Position numbers and translations under genes: made by a program. A DNA stretch of 64,000 bases from Ruminococcaceae bacterium YAD3003 (GTDB taxonomy: Bacteria; Bacillota; Clostridia; Saccharofermentanales; Saccharofermentanaceae): positions 124,001-188,000 of the forward strand of contig FNPA01000004.1 of NCBI GenBank assembly GCA_900107185.1, read 5' to 3'. This document shows positions 43,495 through 52,400 of the stretch, piece after piece. The notes under the pieces are model-generated. The model did not search any database. It had not been told where the DNA came from and worked only from the letters and a program-made list of their open reading frames with translations. Position 1 is the first letter of the stretch, and every line of letters begins with the position of its first letter.

Positions 43495-44754
43495 ATGAAA
43501 GCGAAAATTAAAACAATTATTGCTTTTACTATTGTTATTGCTGTTGTAGTTGCTTCTGCAATTCTCTCGTATCATGATTACAAAAGAGATGTTTATCCTA
43601 CGGAAGATACTAAGATACGGCTTTATGGTGAATCCCACGGATTTAAGTCTTATTATGATGTTGAATACGATCAGTGGAAAGAATACTACGATGAAGGATA
43701 CAGGAACCTTTTTCTGGAGTATCCGTATTACACCACCCAATATCTGAATATGTGGATGAAGGAAGATAACAACGAGATTCTCGACCAGATATTTGAAGAC
43801 CTGGAGGGAACTCTGGCCGGCAATGAATTTAATTATCAGTTTTTCCTGGATGTAAAAACCAATTGCCCTGAGACTGTTTTCTATGGTACTGATGTAGGTC
43901 ACCAGAACGGATCAACCGGATTAAGATATCTGGCATATCTTGAAGAAAACGACATGAAGGAAACTCCTGAATATCGGAAAACAATTGAATGCATGATTGC
44001 GGGCCAGCAATACTATGCTGAAGATGTTGATTTCGACGGTAAATCTCCCTCAAGAGAGAAATACATGACTGAGCGTTTTATTGAGGAATATGACGCTGTG
44101 GGCGGCAACATTATGGGTGTTTACGGCAGTTATCACACGAGTGTCTATGAGCCTGATGTTATGTATGCCCAATTAAAGGCTCACTATGGTGACATTATCA
44201 GCAGCGTTAATACCAGCACGATCGTGTTTGGCAAAGTAAACCCGTATAAGTTTGGTTTTTCAATTACAGGTTTGATCTTCGTTCTCATGCTGTTTATTCC
44301 CAATATAATCTGGGCGAAAAAAGGACAGCCTAAAGATTATGAGAAATATTCTAAAAATGAGAATAAGGTCCTGTTGATAATGGAGCGAATCGGTGAGGTT
44401 ACGGTAACGTGTTTTCTGTTGATATTCCCGTCAACAAATCCTCATGTAATGCTGCGCGTTGAAGGCTTCTATTACGAATACAAGATTATGCTGATAATAC
44501 TGGCTTTCGTATTGATGATCCTTTATGAATGTTATTGGATAAAATACTTTAGAAGCAAGAAGACAATGAAGTGTTTTTATTCTTCATTTGCAGGATTCCC
44601 TCTGGCAGGTGCGACTCTTCCTGTTATTGCAGTTTTCCTCCTCAGCATACACTCGCTCAATGCTATTCTGATCGTTTCAACCATAGTGCTGGGAATCGGC
44701 CACATTGGTATTCATTTAATGCACTGCAAAGAGGTTAAGGACCTGGATGAATAG
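43495..44754 (+). CDS. Tiki/EreA-like domain fused to a membrane domain
   Basis: A 419-residue protein. An N-terminal anchor helix (IIAFTIVIAVVVASAILSY) is followed by an external domain of about 210 residues with IRLYGESHGFKSYY, NLFLEYPYYT and GVYGSYHTSV. These GExHG, E and GxxH elements match the EreA/ChaN/TraB (Tiki) superfamily, whose members include erythromycin esterases and haem-binding proteins. The last 160 residues are about five membrane helices. I do not know this combination from a named protein. Its stop overlaps the start of the GH95 gene. A hydrolase at the cell surface is one reading; confidence in the fold is moderate. Confidence 0.62.
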   Translation: MKAKIKTIIAFTIVIAVVVASAILSYHDYKRDVYPTEDTKIRLYGESHGFKSYYDVEYDQWKEYYDEGYRNLFLEYPYYTTQYLNMWMKEDNNEILDQIFEDLEGTLAGNEFNYQFFLDVKTNCPETVFYGTDVGHQNGSTGLRYLAYLEENDMKETPEYRKTIECMIAGQQYYAEDVDFDGKSPSREKYMTERFIEEYDAVGGNIMGVYGSYHTSVYEPDVMYAQLKAHYGDIISSVNTSTIVFGKVNPYKFGFSITGLIFVLMLFIPNIIWAKKGQPKDYEKYSKNENKVLLIMERIGEVTVTCFLLIFPSTNPHVMLRVEGFYYEYKIMLIILAFVLMILYECYWIKYFRSKKTMKCFYSSFAGFPLAGATLPVIAVFLLSIHSLNAILIVSTIVLGIGHIGIHLMHCKEVKDLDE

Positions 44755-46861
44755 CAGTGTTATAAGTTTTAATAAACCTGCTTCTGATTGGAATGAGGCT
44801 CTCCCTGTCGGAAACGGCAGGATGGGTGCAATGGTTTTCGGAGGAGTAGCAACCGAATTGCTGCAGTTAAACGAAGACAGCATCTGGTACGGCGGACTGA
44901 AGGACAGAGTGAACCCATCTGCAAGAGAGAAACTTCCTGAAATAAGAAAAGCAATTGATGAAGGCAGAATCACTGATGCTTCGGATATGTGTGCACTCGC
45001 TCTGTCAGGCATTCCTGATACACAGAGTCACTATGAACCATTGTGTAATCTTTATATCCTTTTTGATTATGCCGATGATACGGTTACTGATTATTCCAGA
45101 GAGCTCGATCTGGAAAATTCCGAAGTAAGAATTGCATATACAAAAGACGGAATAAGATACAACAGAAGTGTAATTGCGAGTTTCCCTGACAAGGTAATCG
45201 CCGTAAAGTTAAACAGCAATAGTGAAGGGAAGATCTCTTTCAGAACGCAACTGGCCAGGGGCAATATAACGTGGGATTTCAGGCCCTTCAGGGAGCAGAT
45301 TTATAGAAATCCCGGATATAACAGTTGTGTTGATTCGATACGAAATATATCTGATAACAGAACGATTTTGACCGGCAGATGCGGCGGTACTGGTTCGCCC
45401 GGATTTGCTTGCGGAATAAAGGTTATTGTTAATGGCGGAAGTGTTGAATCCATTGGTAATTCTCTTGTTGTTAACGAAGCTGATGAAGCCTTGATCTTGA
45501 TTGCGGCAGTTTCTGAATTTTATGAAAAAGACTTAGATAATTATCTGAACAGAACTCTCGAAAATGCAGCAAATAAAGGTGCCTTAAGGATTTGGCATGA
45601 TCACACCATAGACTATAAATCGCTATACGACAGAACGGGACTTGCTCTTCCTGACAGTGAGTGGGATGTTGTCCGAATGTTTAATTACGGAAAGTATCTG
45701 ATGATTTCAGGCAGCCGTGAAGGCTCGCAGCCGCTTAATCTTCAGGGAATCTGGAATAAGGATTTTGATCCTGCATGGGGTTCGAAATATACCATTAATA
45801 TCAATGCTGAGATGAACTATTGGCCATGTGAATCATTGGATCTTCCTGAGTGTCATATGCCGCTTTTTGATCTTCTCGAGAGAATGAAACCTAACGGAGA
45901 AGACGTAGCAAAAAGAATGTACGGAATGCGTGGCTTTGTTGCACATCACAACACTGATATCTGGGGCGACTGTGCTCCGCAGGATACATGTCTTTCCTCA
46001 ACTTATTGGGTTCTCGGAGCTGCATGGCTTTGCCTTCATGTATGGGAGCATTACAAATATACGGGTGACGAATCTTTCTTAAGAGAGCATTTTGATGCCA
46101 TGCTCAAAGCAGCAATCTTTATTGTTGATTATGTGACTGTCGACAACGGTTATCTAGTATTGTCACCAACCATCTCACCCGAGAATGAATATGAATTGCC
46201 AAATGGTGAGAAAGGTTCTGTTTGTAAAGGCGCATCGATGGATGACCAGATAATCAGGGAGCTGTTTGAGTGCGTATTAGAGGCTGAAGAAATACTCAAA
46301 ACAGGTGCCCCGGAGATAGCTGAGATCAAAGAAAAGAATAAACTCATAAAGCCTGTAAGTGTCAGCAACGACGGCAGGATTATGGAATGGCACGAAGATT
46401 ATAAAGAGACTGATCCCGGTCACAGACATATATCTCATTTATTTGGATTATTTCCCGGAACTTCCATTACAGAAGAGTATTACGATTCAGCACTAAAAAC
46501 CCTTGCTAAGCGCCTTGAATCAGGCAGCGGTCATACAGGATGGAGCAGGGCATGGATAATCAATCTTTATGCAGTAATGGGAATAGGTGATGAAGCATAT
46601 AAGCACTTGAGACTTCTCATGGAAAATTCTCTGCTGCCTAATCTGTTCGATAATCATCCGCCGTTCCAGATTGACGGTAATTTCGGTTTGGTATCTGGTA
46701 TTGTACGCATGATCCTCGGGCGTAAAGGTGAAGAAATTCCTGCACTTCCCAAAGAATGGAAAACAGGTTCTATCAGGGGTTTTAAGCTCGAAGGCGGTCA
46801 GATAATCGATCTCGCATGGGAAGATAACAAAGTCGTTATGAGAAATGTTCACAACAAATAA
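44747..46861 (+). CDS. GH95 alpha-L-fucosidase-like
   Basis: A 704-residue enzyme. The start, ASDWNEALPVGNGRMGAMVFG with ELLQLNEDSIWYGG, is the family 95 N-terminal domain. INAEMNYWPCE, AHHNTDIWGDCAPQD and the C-terminal GHTGWSRAWIINLYA with NLFDNHPPFQIDGNFG contain the conserved catalytic-site residues of the alpha/alpha barrel. It has no signal peptide, so the enzyme acts in the cytoplasm on imported fucosides (or galactosides, as some members do). The start overlaps the preceding gene by 8 bases, which suggests coupled expression. Confidence 0.9.
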   Translation: MNSSVISFNKPASDWNEALPVGNGRMGAMVFGGVATELLQLNEDSIWYGGLKDRVNPSAREKLPEIRKAIDEGRITDASDMCALALSGIPDTQSHYEPLCNLYILFDYADDTVTDYSRELDLENSEVRIAYTKDGIRYNRSVIASFPDKVIAVKLNSNSEGKISFRTQLARGNITWDFRPFREQIYRNPGYNSCVDSIRNISDNRTILTGRCGGTGSPGFACGIKVIVNGGSVESIGNSLVVNEADEALILIAAVSEFYEKDLDNYLNRTLENAANKGALRIWHDHTIDYKSLYDRTGLALPDSEWDVVRMFNYGKYLMISGSREGSQPLNLQGIWNKDFDPAWGSKYTININAEMNYWPCESLDLPECHMPLFDLLERMKPNGEDVAKRMYGMRGFVAHHNTDIWGDCAPQDTCLSSTYWVLGAAWLCLHVWEHYKYTGDESFLREHFDAMLKAAIFIVDYVTVDNGYLVLSPTISPENEYELPNGEKGSVCKGASMDDQIIRELFECVLEAEEILKTGAPEIAEIKEKNKLIKPVSVSNDGRIMEWHEDYKETDPGHRHISHLFGLFPGTSITEEYYDSALKTLAKRLESGSGHTGWSRAWIINLYAVMGIGDEAYKHLRLLMENSLLPNLFDNHPPFQIDGNFGLVSGIVRMILGRKGEEIPALPKEWKTGSIRGFKLEGGQIIDLAWEDNKVVMRNVHNK

Positions 46862-46967
46862 TTGATAAAAAACCCATAAAACTCACATATTATATTTATT
46901 CCTGTTATAATTACCCTAATAGGAAAGCAGAACTGTCAGTTATTTACGGTGTTTCCGGGGGGGTAGG

Positions 46968-48884
46968 ATGTACCATTTTGAGTTCGATATAGCTGCGGTT
47001 TGTATCACGCTTTTCATAGGTTATTACATCATCGTCAAAAAAGGCGTCAGAAGACATGCCAACCGCGTTTATTTAGGCATGCTTATTTTTAATTTCCTCG
47101 CGGAGATATCTGATATATTCGGTTCTATCGCGAACAACAATCCTCAGTTTACGACTACTGCGATTCAGGACTTTTGGAATTATCTTTACCTGTCATCTCA
47201 TAACATCATGGGTTATATCTTCATGATGTATGTTTTCTATATGATCGGTTATGAGAAATCCAAACGGACACCTATGCTCGTTATCGGAATTCCGGTTCTT
47301 GTTGAACTCGTTCTTCTGTTCTCCAACCCATTCCACAGGCTGATGTTTTATTATGATGAAGCCGGCACATATCTTCATGGCAAACTATTCTTCATAATTT
47401 ATGCCGTTGCATTGTCCTACATGATCTTTGGTATCTACCTTACTGTCAGACACCATAAGGGTATGACCAAAGAAAAAGCATATGCATTGTTATTCTTTAT
47501 CGGCATTACCTGTATTCCGATAATCATTCAGATGATCCTTCCTTACTATCTGATCACATTGTTCTTTGAGACAATGGGTCTTCTGTGTCTGCTTTTTACT
47601 ATCGAAAGCAAAGAAGATACCGTAAGTCCTACCACAGGTATACTGAACCGTTATGCTTTGCAGATGGCACTGGACAGAGCCCTGAATGGAAAAGGAAATA
47701 TTCTGTTGCTCGTTAAGCTCCCGAATCTTAACTATTACAATAAAATGATCGGTTTTGAGAACATGAACGGAATCCTGAAAAGGATGTCTAAATGGATGGA
47801 TGAATCTTATGCTCCGTATGTCTGCTATGACTGCGGCAGAGGTCATTTTGCAGTGCTGTGTGAAGGTATAAAGGATGAAGATATCAGCGCGATTCGTGAG
47901 AAAACATTGAAGCGTTTTGAAATGCCTTGGGGTAAGGGAGAATTCTCAATCAGATTTCCTGTTCAGTTCGGAATAATAAGAATAGGTGAAGACGTTAAAA
48001 CTGTTGAAAACATCCTGATGCTTATCGATTCGAGATTTGAAGGAAAGACTTCTGCTGACCTTGATGTTGCCAAAGCAGTTAAGGATTATGAGAGAGGAGT
48101 TCTGATCGAGAGGCTCATAGATAAGGCGTTAAAGAATAAGAGCTTCCAGGTATACTACCAGCCTATATACAGTTACCGTACGGGAAAAATCAGTTCGGCC
48201 GAGGCTCTCTGCCGTTTGGTAGATGATGAATACGGCATGATATCTCCGGATGAATTCATTCCGGTGGCTGAACGCAATGGTACGATCCTCGAGATCGGAC
48301 AGATCGTATTTGATGACGTATGCAGGTTTTATCAGGAAGCAAATCTTCATATGCGCGGTATCGAATATATCGAAGTAAATCTTTCTGTTGTCCAGTGCAT
48401 GAGTAAGAATCTGAAACGGTTATTCGATGATACTTTGGCGCGCTATTCTCTTGATGCCAAATATATTAATCTTGAGATAACCGAATCTGCTACTACAGGC
48501 AATCAGAAAGTGCTATTTGATACGATAAAGATGCTCAATGAATCCGGTTTCACGTTCTCGTTAGACGATTACGGAACAGGTTATTCTAATATCACGTATA
48601 TGTATGATATGCCGTTCTCTATTATCAAGATTGATAAGAGCATTCTGTGGAAGGCAAAAGATCCCAAGACAGGCGAAGGTCAGAAGAATGCAATTATATT
48701 CCTTGAGAACACAATTCACATGCTTAAAGAAATGAATTACAGTGTTCTGGTCGAAGGCGTTGAAACATTGGAACAGAAGATGTTTTTAGAGAGCTTGAAT
48801 TGTGATTACCAACAGGGTTATTATTTCTCTAAACCTGTTCAGAAACAGGTATTTGCTGATTATCTCAGGGTGGTGAACGCTTAA
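46968..48884 (+). CDS. 7TM-GGDEF(degenerate)-EAL phosphodiesterase
   Basis: A 638-residue membrane protein. Seven helices (1-215) of the 7TM sensor type are followed by a GGDEF-like domain that has lost its active site (CYDCGRGHFAVLC where GGDEF should be), then an EAL domain from about 385. AEALCRL, EVNLSVVQC, LEITES, LDDYGTGYSN, IIKIDKS, VLVEGVET and QQGYYFSKP show all the metal and catalytic residues, so it should degrade c-di-GMP. GGTAGG precedes the ATG. The stop overlaps the start of a second 7TM protein (TAATG), so the two may form a complex. Confidence 0.9.
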   Translation: MYHFEFDIAAVCITLFIGYYIIVKKGVRRHANRVYLGMLIFNFLAEISDIFGSIANNNPQFTTTAIQDFWNYLYLSSHNIMGYIFMMYVFYMIGYEKSKRTPMLVIGIPVLVELVLLFSNPFHRLMFYYDEAGTYLHGKLFFIIYAVALSYMIFGIYLTVRHHKGMTKEKAYALLFFIGITCIPIIIQMILPYYLITLFFETMGLLCLLFTIESKEDTVSPTTGILNRYALQMALDRALNGKGNILLLVKLPNLNYYNKMIGFENMNGILKRMSKWMDESYAPYVCYDCGRGHFAVLCEGIKDEDISAIREKTLKRFEMPWGKGEFSIRFPVQFGIIRIGEDVKTVENILMLIDSRFEGKTSADLDVAKAVKDYERGVLIERLIDKALKNKSFQVYYQPIYSYRTGKISSAEALCRLVDDEYGMISPDEFIPVAERNGTILEIGQIVFDDVCRFYQEANLHMRGIEYIEVNLSVVQCMSKNLKRLFDDTLARYSLDAKYINLEITESATTGNQKVLFDTIKMLNESGFTFSLDDYGTGYSNITYMYDMPFSIIKIDKSILWKAKDPKTGEGQKNAIIFLENTIHMLKEMNYSVLVEGVETLEQKMFLESLNCDYQQGYYFSKPVQKQVFADYLRVVNA

Positions 48885-49978
48885 TGGTATTGAGTTACTA
48901 CTTGGTAATTTGTATTCTCTCCGCTCTGTGTTGTGCCGTCTATTATCTTATAAAGCGCAACTACTATTCTGTTGTTTACTCTCTGGTATTCCTTTTGGCA
49001 TTCCTGTCACAGTTCTGTTATGTATTGCTCGCTTATGCGCGTGAAGTAAGAGAGGCCCTGATAATCTACAAGTTCCTTTATATCGGAGGATGCTATCTGC
49101 CTTTGGTAGGCCTTTTCCTCATCTTTTCTATCTGTAAGATCAATCTCCCTAAATGGGTCCGTTGTTTGCTGATTTTGTTTGCAACGTTTGTTTATGTATG
49201 TGTTTTGACTGCAGGTTACAGCCCGTTGTTCTATAAGAGTGTTGATATAGAGACCAGAAGCGGTGTTACTGTTCTGGTAAAGGAATATGGTCCTCTTCAT
49301 ATTCTTTTCTATGTTGAAATCGGATTCTTTATGGCTGCTACAATATTTGCCCTGATATACGGATGGCTGAAAAAACCTGAAGTATCCAGAAAGAACCTCG
49401 CTATAGCTGCATTTATGCAGATCTTTTCGATTTTTGCATACTTCATCGGGCGTGCGATTACAAAAGAAATCGAATGGATGGCACTCGCTGATCTTGTTGA
49501 CGAGATAGGCTTTTTGATAATCATGAACAGGGTCGGTATGTATAGTGTTGACGACCTCGTCAGCAGTTCTCTGGTAAAAGAAGGTAAGGTTGGCTATGTG
49601 TCACTAGATTCTAAAAAACGCTACCTGAGCGCTACTGATGTAGCGAAGCGTTTTCTTCCTGAACTCGCTAAGAATCACGCTGACCGTATCGTTGAGAATG
49701 ACAAACTTCGTGAAATGTTTAATACATGGATCGATGAATTTAGGAACGATAACCTCTCAATTAAACATGTTTACCGCAAGGGTGATTTTATCTATCTGAT
49801 TCATGTCGGCGAATTGTTTGACGGCTCAAATAAAATAGGATATCTCATTGAGATCATGGACGATACCGAACACCAGCAGCATATGGAAGGTATTGAACGT
49901 TATAACCAGAATCTCAACAGGGAATTGATTGCGAAAACAAAGCTCATCCGGGAACTTACCAACAAGCAGGATAACTGA
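48884..49978 (+). CDS. Orphan 7TM sensor with PAS-like tail
   Basis: A 364-residue protein with seven helices (1-215) of the same 7TM histidine-kinase N-terminal type as the preceding gene, then a PAS-like region (VGYVSLDSKKRYLSATDVAKRF...FIYLIHVGELFDGSNKIGYLIEIMDD) and a terminal coiled coil (MEGIERYNQNLNRELIAKTKLI). No kinase, GGDEF, EAL or HD domain follows, so it cannot signal by itself. Read here as a sensory partner of the coupled phosphodiesterase. Truncation of an ancestral kinase or cyclase is an alternative. Confidence 0.72.
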   Translation: MVLSYYLVICILSALCCAVYYLIKRNYYSVVYSLVFLLAFLSQFCYVLLAYAREVREALIIYKFLYIGGCYLPLVGLFLIFSICKINLPKWVRCLLILFATFVYVCVLTAGYSPLFYKSVDIETRSGVTVLVKEYGPLHILFYVEIGFFMAATIFALIYGWLKKPEVSRKNLAIAAFMQIFSIFAYFIGRAITKEIEWMALADLVDEIGFLIIMNRVGMYSVDDLVSSSLVKEGKVGYVSLDSKKRYLSATDVAKRFLPELAKNHADRIVENDKLREMFNTWIDEFRNDNLSIKHVYRKGDFIYLIHVGELFDGSNKIGYLIEIMDDTEHQQHMEGIERYNQNLNRELIAKTKLIRELTNKQDN

Positions 49979-50051
49979 TTCCATATTGTATACGCATATT
50001 GCTTACACATCTAAATATATTTATCTTCGGAAAATTTATATCGAAAAACGA

Positions 50052-50080
50052 TAAAAAGCCATTGAAAAACAATAATGGCT
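50052..50080 (-). terminator. Leftward terminator-like hairpin
   Basis: AGCCATT/AATGGCT arms with a 10-base loop; read on the minus strand a TTTTTATCG tract follows. It would end the leftward NlpC transcript, which must then run antisense through the gene at 50128-50610. Confidence 0.5.
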
Positions 50081-50127
50081 GTGTTAAGATGATTTCAACT
50101 TAGAAAGATATCGGGGAGGGAATCAAA

Positions 50128-50610
50128 ATGAAGAAGTGGGGTGTGCTGAAGACCGTTGTAGTAACTATATTAGTTATTTTTCTTGCGCTTTTTATTTACG
50201 TTTTCTTTTCTGTTGCCAATTTCGTTAACAAGTCAAATGAGAGCACGACATTTTACTATTGTACTGAAGCGTCCATGCCTGAATTTGCTGAAATATCAGA
50301 AAGATATGGAATGATAGATTATTTCGATAAAGGAACGTTTTATTCTTTCGAGAGTAAAAAATACAAAAATCTCGATAAACTTTGCGAAGCGTTACCTGCA
50401 GGGTGTGAGCAGGCTGTCAGAGAAGCTGTCAGCAAGTCCTATTTTTATTACACAACCGATGTAAGACAGACACCTGTCAACAGTTATGAAGTCGATGCAG
50501 AAAAACTGCCTCTCGTATCGGACGGATCCAAGACCCAGAGAGAATGCCATTATTGTGTTCTCCAATATCCCGACCTTACATACCGCTTTGCAGTAGTTGT
50601 TGAATACTGA
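50128..50610 (+). CDS. Membrane-anchored extracytoplasmic protein
   Basis: A 160-residue protein with one N-terminal helix (TVVVTILVIFLALFIYVFFS) and an external domain with several cysteines (FYYCTEA, LCEALPAGCEQAV, ECHYCVLQYPD). No family recognised. GGGGAGGG lies upstream of the ATG. It converges on the NlpC gene with only 7 bases between, and no rightward terminator is visible in that gap. Confidence 0.65.
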   Translation: MKKWGVLKTVVVTILVIFLALFIYVFFSVANFVNKSNESTTFYYCTEASMPEFAEISERYGMIDYFDKGTFYSFESKKYKNLDKLCEALPAGCEQAVREAVSKSYFYYTTDVRQTPVNSYEVDAEKLPLVSDGSKTQRECHYCVLQYPDLTYRFAVVVEY

Positions 50611-50617
50611 TTTCCTG

Positions 50618-52177
50618 TTATACGGGTGTAACTGTAAGAACTGTAGTGACAGTATTAAGCCACGGGGTGAGGTCTGCTTTTCTGACATAAAGACTGCTGA
50701 TTACCACACTTCTGGGATGCAGTACTTCAGTTGATCCGCCTGCAGGCTCTACGAAAGTTCCGACGGCGCTGATAACATAAGGTACACCGTCAACTGTTCC
50801 TAAATAGATAGTCATGTGTCCGGGAAATGATATAAGACTTCCGGGCTCGAGCGCTGATATGATCGCGAGCTTGGTATCTAAATCTATTCCGGCCACATCT
50901 TCTTTGTAAATGCCCGTGACATTGGACTGACCGACACGCGGCATAAGGACACCGAAGCATCTGTAGATTTCTCTGGTTATTCCGGTGCAGTCATTTGCAC
51001 GGAGATCACCACCCCAGCCATATCTGTCACCCTGGAGTTTCATTGCCTGTCTGACAATGTTAGCAGGAGTGTATGGCAGATATCCTACCGTGACATCATC
51101 TGATACAGGAATGAGGACGTATTCGTCAACGACATATCCGTCAGATCCTCTTGTCGGAACTTTTACTACATAATCGCCGTAGGTGGTTCGTTCGCTAACG
51201 ATTGAGGGAGCTTCGTCAGCCGGTATGAGTTCCATTTTTGTTCCCATCGGCAATACGAGATCACTCGTAAAATAAGAGTAAGGGTCATCGCCCAATCTGA
51301 TTTCTCTAGCGGTTACTGTGAGCCAGTGAGCAGGGTTCTGTCTATTGAGCCAGTCTTCTTTGTCACTGCATAAAGCAACAGCGTCAGCGCGTACCCATGC
51401 AGCATAACTGTCGAAAACTACATAGTAGTACTGTCCGTCTGAACTCTCATGCAGTACATAACATGGCATATACGGCATGCATTCAGAATAGAGGATATAG
51501 TCGAAGAGCTGGTCATAAGAATTGTTGAAAACACGGTCTTCTGTCGGATACATGCGAAGAGTCATTCTCTTGGTTGTAAAACCATACCTGACAGTAATCT
51601 CATCAGGTACACCATCAATGTTTGAGAGGTCTATGAGATTATTCCAGTAAGCTCTCGTTGTAGGTGAACCGTAAAGATAATACTTGGAAGGATCCTTGGG
51701 GGTGGAATCCGCGTTGGACTTAAGGAAAGCCCTTAATAAATCGCCGTCTAAAGTATCTTCGAACTCATCGAAATACGGGAAATAAATGTCATCATTTACC
51801 TTTACATGAACGCGGTTCTCGTAATTAAATGCTGCGATCTCTTCGTCAGTCATAAGGAGTTTGTTGTCATCTTCATCGATCCAGAAATCCGCAGTCATCA
51901 TTTCAGGAGTTACATCGTTCATGGTCCTTACAAAACCGGTATCTATTCCTGTGGAATCTATAGCGGTCTCATAAGTTCCGTCTGGTGTAGTTTGAGTAAT
52001 TTCCGTTGTCTCAGACGTAGTTTCTGACATCTCTGAGGTAGTCATTGAAGTGTCGAGAGATTCTGTTGTGGGTAATGAAGGGTCACCTGCAGATGAGCCG
52101 ATATTACATGCACATAGTGCAGATACTGTTACTGAAGCGGCCAGAATAACCGTGATCGTTTTATTTCCTTTGAACAT
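50618..52177 (-). CDS. NlpC/P60 peptidase lipoprotein with SH3-like domains
   Basis: A 519-residue cell-wall hydrolase. The lipobox is SALCAC near residue 24, then a Thr/Ser-rich linker of about 50 residues. The middle contains SH3-like segments (CYVLHESSDGQYYYVVFDSYAAWVRAD; YGDYVVKVPTRGSDGYV). The C-terminal NlpC/P60 domain has the catalytic Cys in ANDCTGITREI and the His in FPGHMTIYLG, so it should cut gamma-D-Glu-diamino acid or similar peptide bonds. GGAG 6 bases upstream fixes the ATG at 52177; a TTG at 52189 lies before it. Confidence 0.87.
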   Translation of the reverse strand: MFKGNKTITVILAASVTVSALCACNIGSSAGDPSLPTTESLDTSMTTSEMSETTSETTEITQTTPDGTYETAIDSTGIDTGFVRTMNDVTPEMMTADFWIDEDDNKLLMTDEEIAAFNYENRVHVKVNDDIYFPYFDEFEDTLDGDLLRAFLKSNADSTPKDPSKYYLYGSPTTRAYWNNLIDLSNIDGVPDEITVRYGFTTKRMTLRMYPTEDRVFNNSYDQLFDYILYSECMPYMPCYVLHESSDGQYYYVVFDSYAAWVRADAVALCSDKEDWLNRQNPAHWLTVTAREIRLGDDPYSYFTSDLVLPMGTKMELIPADEAPSIVSERTTYGDYVVKVPTRGSDGYVVDEYVLIPVSDDVTVGYLPYTPANIVRQAMKLQGDRYGWGGDLRANDCTGITREIYRCFGVLMPRVGQSNVTGIYKEDVAGIDLDTKLAIISALEPGSLISFPGHMTIYLGTVDGVPYVISAVGTFVEPAGGSTEVLHPRSVVISSLYVRKADLTPWLNTVTTVLTVTPV

Positions 52178-52400
52178 AGTAAGCTCCAATGTTTGTCTGT
52201 TAATGTTAGGTTGATTATATCTGATTAGTCTTTATTCCCGAAACAAAGAGACAGGTTCTTCTGTGGTAATGTCTCGCGCGCTTATATATTTAATTATAAA
52301 AATAAAAAGTATTTAAGTTTGCGCAAAAATCAATTATAATTAATGAGATTATCCCCATTAAGATAGTCAAAGAAGACTTTGAATGTAAGGTAAGGACTTT
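52178..52400. other. Divergent intergenic region
   Basis: AT-rich spacer between the NlpC gene and the hybrid kinase. A TATAAT on the minus strand lies near 52216 for the lipoprotein, and a rightward TATAAT lies near 52335. No clear operator or gene is seen. Confidence 0.4.
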
